Source of the DNA: Acidobacteriota bacterium
Lineage (GTDB): Bacteria > Acidobacteriota > Vicinamibacteria > Marinacidobacterales > Marinacidobacteraceae
Assembly (NCBI GenBank): GCA_022820545.1
Contig: JAJEFG010000004.1
Span: 1-38,712 of the forward strand
Reading direction: 5' to 3'
DNA length: 38,712 nucleotides
Shown: positions 22,942 to 29,612 of the stretch, in pieces
Position numbering within the stretch: the first letter of the stretch is position 1
Layout of the letters: each line of letters starts with the position of its first letter
Notes under the pieces: generated by a model
The model's input: the letters and a program-made list of their open reading frames with translations, nothing else
Told to the model about the DNA's origin: nothing
Database searches by the model: none
Program-made: the position numbers and the translations under genes

Positions 22942-24764
22942 CAGCGGTTCTCCTCGATGATCTGCTGGAGTTCGTCCCGGGGCGGCGTCACCGCTTCCTC
23001 CTCGATCTCCATCGCGCCGTCCGCACCCTTCCGGACCACCAGCGTCGTCCGGCCCCAGTGCTCGTCCTTGCCCGTGTAGTCCTCGCGGAAGTGGGCCCCG
23101 CGGCTCTCCTGGCGGAGCGCGGCGGCCCGCGCCACCGCCTCCGAGACGAGCAGCAGGTTCGGCAAATCGAGCGCGGTGTGCCAGCCGGGGTTGTAGGCCC
23201 GGTTGCCGGCCACACTCACGCTTTCGGCGCGTTCCTTGAGCGCCAGGACGCCTTCGAGTCCGGACTCGAGTTCCGCCTGGCTGCGCACGATGCCGACCTT
23301 CGCCTGCATGAGGTCCTGCAGCTCGCTCTGGATGGCGTAGGAACCGACGCCGTTCCCGCCGCCGTCCTGCCGCTCGAGCGGGGCGAGCGCGTCCCGGGTC
23401 GCCGCCTCCACCTGTTCGTTCTCCGCCCCCGACGCCCCGTCGCGCGGATGCGCGCCCGCGAACATCGCCGCGTGCTCGCCGGCGCGCTTGCCGAACACCA
23501 GCAGGTCGGAGAGCGAGTTCCCGCCGAGGCGGTTCGCCCCGTGGAGGCCCCCGGCGCACTCGCCGGCGGCGAAGAGGCCGGGGACGCGGGACATCTGGGT
23601 CTCGCCGTCCACCCTCACCCCGCCCATCACGTAGTGGGTGGTGGGGCCGACCTCCATCGCCTCGCTGGTGATGTCGATCCCCGCCAGCTCCTTGAACTGG
23701 TGGTACATGCTCGGGAGCTTCCGGCGGATGTGCGCCTCGCTGTCCTTCAGCTTCTCCCTGATCCAGGAGATGTCGAGGAACACGCCCCCGTGCGGGCTGC
23801 CCCGGCCCTCCTTGATCTCGCGCACGATGCAGCGGGCGACGTGGTCCCGGGTGAGGAGTTCGGGCGGCCGGCGGGCCTCCTTGTCGCCCTGGGTGTAGCG
23901 CCAGCCCTCCTCCGGGTCGGCCGCCGTGGATCCCCGGTAGAGGTCGGGGATGTCGTCGAACATGAACCGCTGGCCTTCGCTGTTGCGGAGGACGCCGCCC
24001 TCCCCGCGCACGCCCTCGGTCACCAGGATGCCGCGGACGCTCGGCGGCCAGACCATCCCGGTCGGATGGAACTGGACGTACTCCATGTCGATGAGCTCGG
24101 CGCCCGCCTCGTAGGCGAGGGCGTGCCCGTCGCCGGTGTACTCCCAACTGTTGGAGGTGATCCGGTAGGCCCGGCCGATCCCGCCGGTCGCGAGCACGAC
24201 CGCCGACGCCCGGAAGAGCTGGAAGCGCCCCTTCTCCCGGTCGTAGCCGAAGGCCCCGACGACCCGGCCGCCGTCCACGATCAGCCGGGTGACCGTCCAC
24301 TCCATATGGACGTCGATCCCCAGGTGGATGCCGTGGTCCTGGAGGGTGCGGATCATCTCGAGCCCGGTCCGGTCGCCGACGTGGGCGAGCCGCGGGTACT
24401 TGTGGCCGCCGAAGTTGCGCTGGAGGATCTTCTGGTCGTTCGTGCGGTCGAACACCGCCCCCCAGGCCTCGAGCTCCCGGACCCGGTCCGGAGACTCCTT
24501 GGCGTGGAGCTCGGCCATCGTCGGGTTGTTGACGTACTGCCCGCCGCGCATGGTGTCGGCGAAGTGGGTCCGCCAGTCGTCGCGGCCGTCCACGTTGGCG
24601 AGGGCGGCGGCGATCCCGCCCTCCGCCATCACGGTGTGGGCCTTCCCGAGGAGCGACTTGGTGACCAGGCCGACGCTCGCCCCCGCGGCCGAAGCCTCGA
24701 TGGCGGCCCGGAGTCCGGCGCCCCCGGCCCCGATGACGAGGACGTCGTGCTCCGCGACCTGCAT
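22941..24764 (-). CDS. sdhA: Succinate dehydrogenase flavoprotein subunit
   Basis: The 607-residue protein oxidises succinate to fumarate on the cytoplasmic face. The N-terminal FAD-binding motif is VLVIGAGGAGLRAAIEA (8-24). H43 in AHTVMAEGG matches the histidine that binds FAD covalently in SdhA. The substrate region (GLHGANRLGGNSLSDLLVFGKRAG) and the C-terminal capping segment with SRGAHFREDYTGKDEHWGRTT are typical. The ATG at 24764 directly abuts the anchor gene's stop. The gene is complete with no missing motif. It is more like the Sdh1/FrdA-like group than the E. coli enzyme, judged from context and from VMAEGGIAAAL. Confidence 0.94.
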   Translation of the reverse strand: MQVAEHDVLVIGAGGAGLRAAIEASAAGASVGLVTKSLLGKAHTVMAEGGIAAALANVDGRDDWRTHFADTMRGGQYVNNPTMAELHAKESPDRVRELEAWGAVFDRTNDQKILQRNFGGHKYPRLAHVGDRTGLEMIRTLQDHGIHLGIDVHMEWTVTRLIVDGGRVVGAFGYDREKGRFQLFRASAVVLATGGIGRAYRITSNSWEYTGDGHALAYEAGAELIDMEYVQFHPTGMVWPPSVRGILVTEGVRGEGGVLRNSEGQRFMFDDIPDLYRGSTAADPEEGWRYTQGDKEARRPPELLTRDHVARCIVREIKEGRGSPHGGVFLDISWIREKLKDSEAHIRRKLPSMYHQFKELAGIDITSEAMEVGPTTHYVMGGVRVDGETQMSRVPGLFAAGECAGGLHGANRLGGNSLSDLLVFGKRAGEHAAMFAGAHPRDGASGAENEQVEAATRDALAPLERQDGGGNGVGSYAIQSELQDLMQAKVGIVRSQAELESGLEGVLALKERAESVSVAGNRAYNPGWHTALDLPNLLLVSEAVARAAALRQESRGAHFREDYTGKDEHWGRTTLVVRKGADGAMEIEEEAVTPPRDELQQIIEENR

Positions 24765-25571
24765 CTAGAGAATCCGGTAGTCGGTCCAGATGCCCATGGA
24801 GCAGAGCCGGACGTAGACGTCGGAAAAGGCCACCCAGAAGAGGCTGGACCAGGCGAACTTCATGTGCCGCACGTTCAGCCAGCTCGAGCACTCGTAGGCG
24901 CACTGGCGGGCCGGTTTGCCCGAGATCCTGTTGAGGAACCCCCCGGCGAGATGGCGGAAGGAGTGGCAGCCGAAGGTGTAGCCGCCGAGCAGGATCACGT
25001 TGGTCGTGAGGACCAGGGTGCCGACCCCGACGCCGAACTGTTCCGTCCCGGTCGCCGGATCGACGAACCACATCGCCATCCAGGCGTCCCAGGAGAGGAT
25101 GCCGATGAACGCCACCGCGAGGTAGAGGAAGTAGCGGTGGACGTTCTGGAGGATCAGCGGCAGGCTGTTCTCGCCGCGGTAGGTCTTCCAGGGCTTCCCG
25201 ACGGTGCAGTTCATGGGACTCGCCCAGAACGCCTTGTAGTAGGAGCCGCGGTAGTAGTAGCAGGTGAGCCGGAACCCCGCCGGGGCCCACAGGATCAGGA
25301 GGGCAGGCGACCAGGGAAGGAAGGCGGGCCAGATGCTCGGCTTCCCGCCGAACCAGGCGTGGTGCGAGTCGCCGAAGAGGACCGGCGAGTACATCGGCGA
25401 GAGGTAGTTGCCGAACTCGTAGTGGGCGTTCTGGAACGCGGCCCACGTCGAATAGACGATGAATGCGGAAAGGACCGTGAACGTCGCCGCAGGAACGACC
25501 CACCAGTTGTCACGGCGGCGCGTGACCCCGAATCCCTGCTGCTCGGGAAGGGCTCCAGCGACGGTCGGCAC
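24765..25571 (-). CDS. sdhC: Succinate dehydrogenase membrane anchor, Sdh1 type (single large subunit)
   Basis: The 268-residue protein starts at GTG 25571, the only suitable start behind the upstream stop. It has about five membrane helices (near 27-46, 86-101, 145-170, 181-203 and 238-258). Instead of the histidine pattern of small haem-binding anchors, it has a cluster of cysteines and histidines: C104, C122, C202, H203, H207, C224, C228 and H236. From memory, the mycobacterial Sdh1 anchor (about 270 residues) binds a membrane-embedded Rieske-type [2Fe-2S] cluster instead of haem; these residues would suit that, but which ones bind is not shown. It lies 38 bases after the formylglycine-enzyme gene and directly before sdhA. 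Confidence 0.8.
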   Translation of the reverse strand: MPTVAGALPEQQGFGVTRRRDNWWVVPAATFTVLSAFIVYSTWAAFQNAHYEFGNYLSPMYSPVLFGDSHHAWFGGKPSIWPAFLPWSPALLILWAPAGFRLTCYYYRGSYYKAFWASPMNCTVGKPWKTYRGENSLPLILQNVHRYFLYLAVAFIGILSWDAWMAMWFVDPATGTEQFGVGVGTLVLTTNVILLGGYTFGCHSFRHLAGGFLNRISGKPARQCAYECSSWLNVRHMKFAWSSLFWVAFSDVYVRLCSMGIWTDYRIL

Positions 25572-25609
25572 GGCGGCGCAGTGTACCGCCGAAGGGCGTG
25601 GACGCCGCC

Positions 25610-26386
25610 CTAGAAGGCGCAGCGGAAGCCCGTGTGATCCCAGGCCGAGTCGGCGGTCGCCCGGTTCTCCCAGGCGATGCGGTACCCCTGGCAGGAGTTC
25701 TCGGCGCAGAGGAACGAACCTCCCTTGAGACGCCGGTCGTCGGGGCCGCCGCCGTCCACCCATTCCCAGACGTTCCCGGCCATGTCCGAAAGCCCGTAGG
25801 GGTTCGGAGGGAACAGCCCGACGGGGGCGAGTCCGGCGAAGCTGTCCCCGGGACCCGGATGGCCAGGGAAGAGGCCGTCGAACAGGTTCGCGACCGGCTC
25901 GCCGGCGAACGGCGAGCGGTCGCCCCAGGGGAAGGGACTGCCTTCGCGGCCGCCCCGCGCCGCGTGCGCCCATGCGGCGCCGGTGGGCAGGCGGCCGCCC
26001 GCGGCGGCGCAGAAGGCCGACGCGTCGTTCCAGCTCACCTGGGTGACCGGGTGATCGTCCTCGGCGGGCGGAGCTCCCGGACCCCGCGGCCGGCGCCAGT
26101 CCGCCCCATCCACCCGGACCCACCACGGCGTGCCGGCCACCACCTGCGCGCCGGGGGGCTCGGTCCCGGGCTCGTGGAAGACCAGCGACCAGCCGTAGCG
26201 TTCGGCGTCGGTCTCGTGGCCGGTCTCCGCCACGAAGGCGGCGAACCGGGAGGTGGTGACCTCCTCGCGATCGAGAGAGAAGCCGGGGATCTCCTCACCC
26301 GGCGGAATCCGGACCGTTCCAGACGGCCCCGCAGGCCCGCCGCAGGCCCCGAGGGCCAACATGAGCGGGACCGCGGGCGGCCGCAC
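25610..26386 (-). CDS. Lipoprotein formylglycine-generating enzyme (SUMF1/FGE-sulfatase family)
   Basis: From GTG 26386 the protein has 258 residues with a short lipoprotein signal (RPPAVPLMLALGAC); an ATG at 26362 would cut the signal in half. The FGE domain spans nearly all of the rest: VTTSRFAAFVAETGHETDAE, PVTQVSWNDASAFCAAAGGRLPTGAAWAHAARGG, DMAGNVWEWV and the final GGSFLCAENSCQGYRIA...GFRCAF. C227 and C232 have the exact five-residue spacing of the copper-binding cysteines of true FGE. It may therefore convert a cysteine in sulfatases to formylglycine, unlike the many family members lacking them. No sulfatase is encoded in the window. It sits between a Tsx-type channel and the dehydrogenase genes in one operon. 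Confidence 0.85.
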   Translation of the reverse strand: MRPPAVPLMLALGACGGPAGPSGTVRIPPGEEIPGFSLDREEVTTSRFAAFVAETGHETDAERYGWSLVFHEPGTEPPGAQVVAGTPWWVRVDGADWRRPRGPGAPPAEDDHPVTQVSWNDASAFCAAAGGRLPTGAAWAHAARGGREGSPFPWGDRSPFAGEPVANLFDGLFPGHPGPGDSFAGLAPVGLFPPNPYGLSDMAGNVWEWVDGGGPDDRRLKGGSFLCAENSCQGYRIAWENRATADSAWDHTGFRCAF

Positions 26387-26397
26387 CTGTCCGGCCC

Positions 26398-27183
26398 TCA
26401 GAAGCCGAAGACGAACAGGAACTGGGGGAGGAACTCGTGCGCCCCCTCGACCCCGAACTTGTTGCGCCACACCTGCAGCTCGGTCCCGATCAGAACCCGG
26501 TTCTCCACCCCCGACATGGCCTTGCCGAGGTCGTAGCGGATCTGGGGCTGCACCAGGACCTGGTACGGCTGGCGCCCGACTTCGTTGTCCGCGGGGCTCT
26601 GCCACTCGCCGTGCCCTTCGATCGAAAGGGAAGCCTCCCCGATCTGGAAGGGGTAGGCCCAGTTGAAGTCCACTCCGAGCATGGGATCCGCCTTGGGCAC
26701 CCCACCCCCCTCGAGGCCCGCGCCGACGTCCACCAGGTAGACGAGGTCCAGGTTGGCGAACGCGAATCCCGGCAGGTCGAGCTGGAACTGGATTCCGGGG
26801 GTGAGCTTGGCGAACCGCGACTGCGATCCCCAGTTGACGCCTCCGATGACGTTGACGTTGCGGACCGGCCCGAAGGAGATGTCGTTGCCGCTCAGGGCGC
26901 CGAGGCTCAGGTGGGAGTACCACTCCAGGTAGGCGTCCCGGTTGGATACCGGGTCGTCGCAACAGACCATGTCCACGAAGAAGAAGTTGGACCCGTGGCT
27001 CCAGGCGCTCGCGTGCTGGAGGGTGAAGACGTGCTGGAAACCCGGAGGGCTGACAACCCCGTCCACCCAGGCCGAGCCGCCCTGATACTGGAACTCGGTG
27101 CGGCTGAACTGAGCGCCGGCGGACGCCGGGACCGCCAGTCCGACCAGGACGGCCCACCAGAAGACCTTTCGCACCCGTTCCAC
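26398..27183 (-). CDS. Tsx-type outer-membrane channel
   Basis: The 261-residue protein has a signal peptide ending near ASAGAQ and then reads as a monomeric barrel of the nucleoside-specific channel Tsx family. Typical stretches are FTLQHASAWSHGSNFFFVDMV, YLEWYSHLSLGALSG, TPGIQFQLDLPGFAFANLDLVYLVD and the end FLPQFLFVFGF with a terminal phenylalanine. It should let nucleosides or other small solutes pass the outer membrane. Two adjacent cysteines in VDMVCCDDP are unusual for a barrel. The start is GTG at 27183; a GTG three codons later (27174) has a better-placed GGAACGG. It is the first gene of the operon leading to succinate dehydrogenase. Confidence 0.78.
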   Translation of the reverse strand: MERVRKVFWWAVLVGLAVPASAGAQFSRTEFQYQGGSAWVDGVVSPPGFQHVFTLQHASAWSHGSNFFFVDMVCCDDPVSNRDAYLEWYSHLSLGALSGNDISFGPVRNVNVIGGVNWGSQSRFAKLTPGIQFQLDLPGFAFANLDLVYLVDVGAGLEGGGVPKADPMLGVDFNWAYPFQIGEASLSIEGHGEWQSPADNEVGRQPYQVLVQPQIRYDLGKAMSGVENRVLIGTELQVWRNKFGVEGAHEFLPQFLFVFGF

Positions 27184-27214
27184 GGCCGATCATTCCATCA
27201 CACTCCAGCCGGGT

Positions 27215-27260
27215 CGGAGCGCCGGCCTCCGGCCGGCATCGCGGCCGCAGGCCGCGAAAC
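27215..27260 (+). repeat. Palindromic intergenic repeat (R5)
   Basis: The layout is TCGGAGC, first hairpin GCCGG-loop-CCGGC, CATC, second hairpin GCGGCC-GCA-GGCCGC and GAAAC. It is the inverse-orientation twin of R3. Confidence 0.88.
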
Positions 27261-27293
27261 CGCACCACCTCACCCATCCTCACGACACAAGCA

Positions 27294-27343
27294 GCTTGGA
27301 ACGCCGATCTCCAGATCGGCACCGCGGTGCTCCGCACCGCGCG
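27294..27343 (+). repeat. Palindromic intergenic repeat with compensatory base change (R6)
   Basis: The first stem reads GCCGATCT-CC-AGATCGGC, where most copies have GCCGGTCT and AGACCGGC. Both sides changed together, so a G-C pair became an A-T pair without breaking the stem. The second stem is CGCGGTGC-TCC-GCACCGCG (27323-27341). Confidence 0.88.
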
Positions 27344-27413
27344 CGTCGCAACTCCAGCCGAACAAGTTGGCTCCCACCTCGGCGCAATGCCCAACAGCGA
27401 AGGTGACACCCAC

Positions 27414-27460
27414 GGCTTGGAACGCCGGCTTCAGCCGGCACGCGGGCCGCAGGCCCGCAA
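27414..27460 (+). repeat. Palindromic intergenic repeat (R7)
   Basis: GGCTTGGAAC leads into GCCGGCT-TC-AGCCGGC (27424-27439) and GCGGGCC-GCA-GGCCCGC (27442-27458). Both stems differ from the other copies yet pair fully. Confidence 0.88.
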
Positions 27461-27551
27461 AGCGCGTAATCGCTGATCCGCCGGGAGTCGTACACCCCTT
27501 GGAACCCCAATCCACCGTCTGTTTACACTTGGCGCATCGGGAGGAATCTCC

Positions 27552-28286
27552 ATGAGGAGCGGTTCGCGAACGGCTGCCCTCGCGGCCCTTGGTCTCTTCT
27601 CGGCAACCTGCGGCAGCGGCGAAGCCAACGGCAACCGGGTACAGGAAGACGCCTTTCAGGCGGAACGGATCCTCATGGTGCGAAGCCAGATCGAGCGCCG
27701 GGGCATCCGCGACGAGGCGGTCCTGCGCGCCATGCAGACGGTCCCTCGGGAGGAATTCGTTCCGGCCTCGGAGCGCCGCCGCGCGTATTCCGACCGCCCG
27801 CTCCCGATCGGCGAGGGACAGACGATCTCCCAGCCCTACATCGTTGCCCTCATGAGTTCGCTGGCGCGGATCACACCCGGGCAGCGCGTGCTGGAAATCG
27901 GGACCGGGTCCGGCTACCAGGCGGCGGTGCTCGCCGAACTCGAGGCCGAGGTGTACTCCATCGAACTGCTGCCCGGCATCGCGGCCCGCGCGGAGACGAC
28001 GCTCCGCGCGCTCGGCTACGGGGACATCAGTCTCCGCGTCGGAGACGGCTACCGGGGCTGGCCGGAGGCCGCACCGTTCGATCGGATCGTGGTCACCGCG
28101 GCGCCCCCGGAGATTCCGCAGGCGCTCCTCGGCCAGCTTGCGCCCGGGGGGCGTCTGGTGGCGCCGGTGGGGCCGGATCCGTGGAGTCAGCGCCTGGTGG
28201 TCGCGACGCGGGACGAAGGCGGGGAGATCGAGGTCCAGGACCACGGCGGGGTGGCGTTCGTCCCGATGGTTCCGGGGAGGCGCTGA
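27552..28286 (+). CDS. pcm: Exported protein-L-isoaspartate O-methyltransferase
   Basis: The 244-residue protein methylates L-isoaspartyl residues in aged proteins using S-adenosylmethionine. The PCMT domain is complete: MVRSQIERRGIRDEAVLRAM, VPREEFVPASERRRAYSDRPLPIGEGQTISQPYIVALM, motif I VLEIGTGSGYQAAVLA, and DRIVVTAAPPEIPQALLGQL. What is odd is the N-terminus: about 27 residues with a basic start and a hydrophobic core (TAALAALGLFSATCGSG), an export signal. The cysteine could be lipidated, but threonine at -1 makes a poor lipobox. Export would place the enzyme where S-adenosylmethionine is not normally found. The ATG at 27552 has GGAGGAA six bases ahead. Confidence 0.85.
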   Translation: MRSGSRTAALAALGLFSATCGSGEANGNRVQEDAFQAERILMVRSQIERRGIRDEAVLRAMQTVPREEFVPASERRRAYSDRPLPIGEGQTISQPYIVALMSSLARITPGQRVLEIGTGSGYQAAVLAELEAEVYSIELLPGIAARAETTLRALGYGDISLRVGDGYRGWPEAAPFDRIVVTAAPPEIPQALLGQLAPGGRLVAPVGPDPWSQRLVVATRDEGGEIEVQDHGGVAFVPMVPGRR

Positions 28287-28325
28287 GCGGGTGGGAAGGC
28301 CCCCGGGCGGATCAGCGACAGGCCG

Positions 28326-28376
28326 TTCCGCTGCGCTCGGCGCAGCGGGTGCCGGCTGAAGCCGGCGTTCCGAGCC
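28326..28376 (-). repeat. Palindromic intergenic repeat (R8)
   Basis: CCGCTGCGC-TCG-GCGCAGCGG (28328-28348) is the longest second stem in the family, nine pairs. GCCGGCT-GA-AGCCGGC (28351-28366) and GTTCCGAGCC follow. Confidence 0.88.
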
Positions 28377-28404
28377 GGAGGCGCCATCAGAATGGGGTTG
28401 CGCC

Positions 28405-28456
28405 GGGCGCGGTGCGGAGCACCGCGGTGCCGGTCTGGAGACCGGCGTTCCAAGCC
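28405..28456 (-). repeat. Palindromic intergenic repeat (R9), identical to R4
   Basis: All 52 bases equal those at 21642-21693. Perfect identity of two copies among otherwise diverged ones points to recent copying or gene conversion. Confidence 0.9.
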
Positions 28457-28467
28457 GGCGCTCCCCC

Positions 28468-29526
28468 CTATTCCCAGTAGTCCACCTTGTTGGCGCCGAG
28501 TTTTTCGGTCAGGTTCCAGATGCGGGTCGCGGTGTGCTGGTCGGCGAACTCGTAGAGCAGTTGCGCGAGGCCGGCGAGCCGCATCTTGAGGACGGCGCGG
28601 CGGAGCGCGATCGGCCTGTCCACCTGGATCCAGTCCCACCAGCCGATGACGTGACGCGCCATGTCGTCGAGGCCGCCGGCGCGGAAACTCACCGTGACGA
28701 CCCCGTCGGCGTCCTTCTCGACCTTCTGCGTGGGATGGAACGTCCACTTCTCGGGCTCGGGCGCTTCCGGGTGGAATCGCCACTGCACGTTCACCGGCTC
28801 TTCGCCGAAGGAGCCGAAGAGCCTGCTGAGGTAGTTCTGCAGGGCATCCTCCCGAAGCCGGTTCGGCGTATCCAGCACCTTGACCTCGCTCATCCGGTCG
28901 AGGCGGTACTGCGCGAGTTCTCTGCCCTTCTCCTTGCCGACGAGGCGCGGGGCGCCGCCGTAGAGGAGCCCGGCCGGCGCCACCGTCTTGGTGGTCCCGC
29001 CCTTGTAGCGGAACCCCACCTTCCGCTGTCGCAGGAGGGCGTCCCGCAGGGTCGCGGTCACGTCTTCGTCCGCCCGGATGTGCGGGCCGGGCCGCGAAGC
29101 GATGCCCCAGGCGTCGGTGATCGCTTCCACGTCGTTGTCGAGCCTCGTCGCCTGGTTTCGCCTCTCCACCACGCCGTGGAGCTTTCCGCGCAGGGCCGTC
29201 AACTGGGCCTCTTCGTGCGCGAGGCCTTCCCGGTGAAGGATCTTTATGGCCTTGTCGAGGGAGGCCATCTCTTCCGGTTTGGGAGGCTGGTGCTTGAACG
29301 TGCCCATCCAGTGGGACCCCTGGGTCTCGAGCCAGAACTCCTTTTCCCCGGTATCTCCCGTCGCGCTCTGGAGCGCATCGTCGAACACGCGCCGCGCCTC
29401 CGCGATCCAGCGGAGCGCGGTGCGCCGGTTGATGTTCTCTTCCGCCTCCAGTTGCCGGTAGGTGATCCTCCGGCCGCTCAGCAGCTTCCGGAAGAGGGTT
29501 GCGGTGCGGGCGATGGAACTGGCCAC
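28468..29526 (-). CDS. WYL-domain transcriptional regulator
   Basis: The 352-residue protein starts at GTG 29526 with AAGGAGAG about five bases upstream. The N-terminus is a helix-turn-helix (about 8-50: RKLLSGRRITYRQLEAEENINRRTALRWIAEARRVFDDAL). The middle and end hold the WYL region: KVGFRYKGGTTKTVAPAGLLYGGAPRLVG and LAQYRLDRMSEVKVLD, followed by a WCX-like C-terminal extension with VTVSFRAGGLDDMARHVIGWWDWIQV. WYL regulators sense nucleotides or other small ligands. The gene is divergent from the BCCT transporter, so it may control that gene and itself. The WYL tripeptide itself is replaced by GLLYGG here, as happens in many members. Confidence 0.8.
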   Translation of the reverse strand: MASSIARTATLFRKLLSGRRITYRQLEAEENINRRTALRWIAEARRVFDDALQSATGDTGEKEFWLETQGSHWMGTFKHQPPKPEEMASLDKAIKILHREGLAHEEAQLTALRGKLHGVVERRNQATRLDNDVEAITDAWGIASRPGPHIRADEDVTATLRDALLRQRKVGFRYKGGTTKTVAPAGLLYGGAPRLVGKEKGRELAQYRLDRMSEVKVLDTPNRLREDALQNYLSRLFGSFGEEPVNVQWRFHPEAPEPEKWTFHPTQKVEKDADGVVTVSFRAGGLDDMARHVIGWWDWIQVDRPIALRRAVLKMRLAGLAQLLYEFADQHTATRIWNLTEKLGANKVDYWE

Positions 29527-29576
29527 TAGACTCTCCTTGCGGCCGCCGGTATGCGGAGGACGGTTCCTCCGTTGCG

Positions 29577-29587
29577 GTCACAGTGAC
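29577..29587. promoter_or_regulatory. Candidate operator palindrome between the WYL regulator and BCCT genes
   Basis: GTCACAGTGAC is a perfect 5-1-5 inverted repeat in the 86-base divergent region. It directly precedes a TTGACA hexamer (29593-29598) that could be a -35 box reading toward the transporter, but no -10 box follows at a proper distance before the proposed ATG (29613). Either the start is further downstream or the hexamer is chance. The WYL regulator is the natural candidate to bind. Confidence 0.4.
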
Positions 29588-29612
29588 AAATATTGACAGG
29601 ATCGGTCTGAAG

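Larger units (their letters stand above)
27184..27551. other. Divergent intergenic region with three palindromic repeats
   Basis: The 368 bases between the Tsx-type and methyltransferase genes contain repeat copies R5, R6 and R7 but no gene. The promoters of both divergent genes must be near the ends. TTTACACTTGGC at 27521-27532 is the only AT-richer stretch close to the methyltransferase start. Its GGAGGAA ribosome-binding site is clear at 27540-27546. Confidence 0.5.
28287..28467. other. Convergent intergenic region with two palindromic repeats
   Basis: The 181 bases between the methyltransferase stop and the WYL regulator stop hold R8 and R9 in the same orientation and nothing else recognisable. 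The strong hairpins may serve both convergent genes as transcript ends, though neither is followed by a T-run. Confidence 0.5.
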
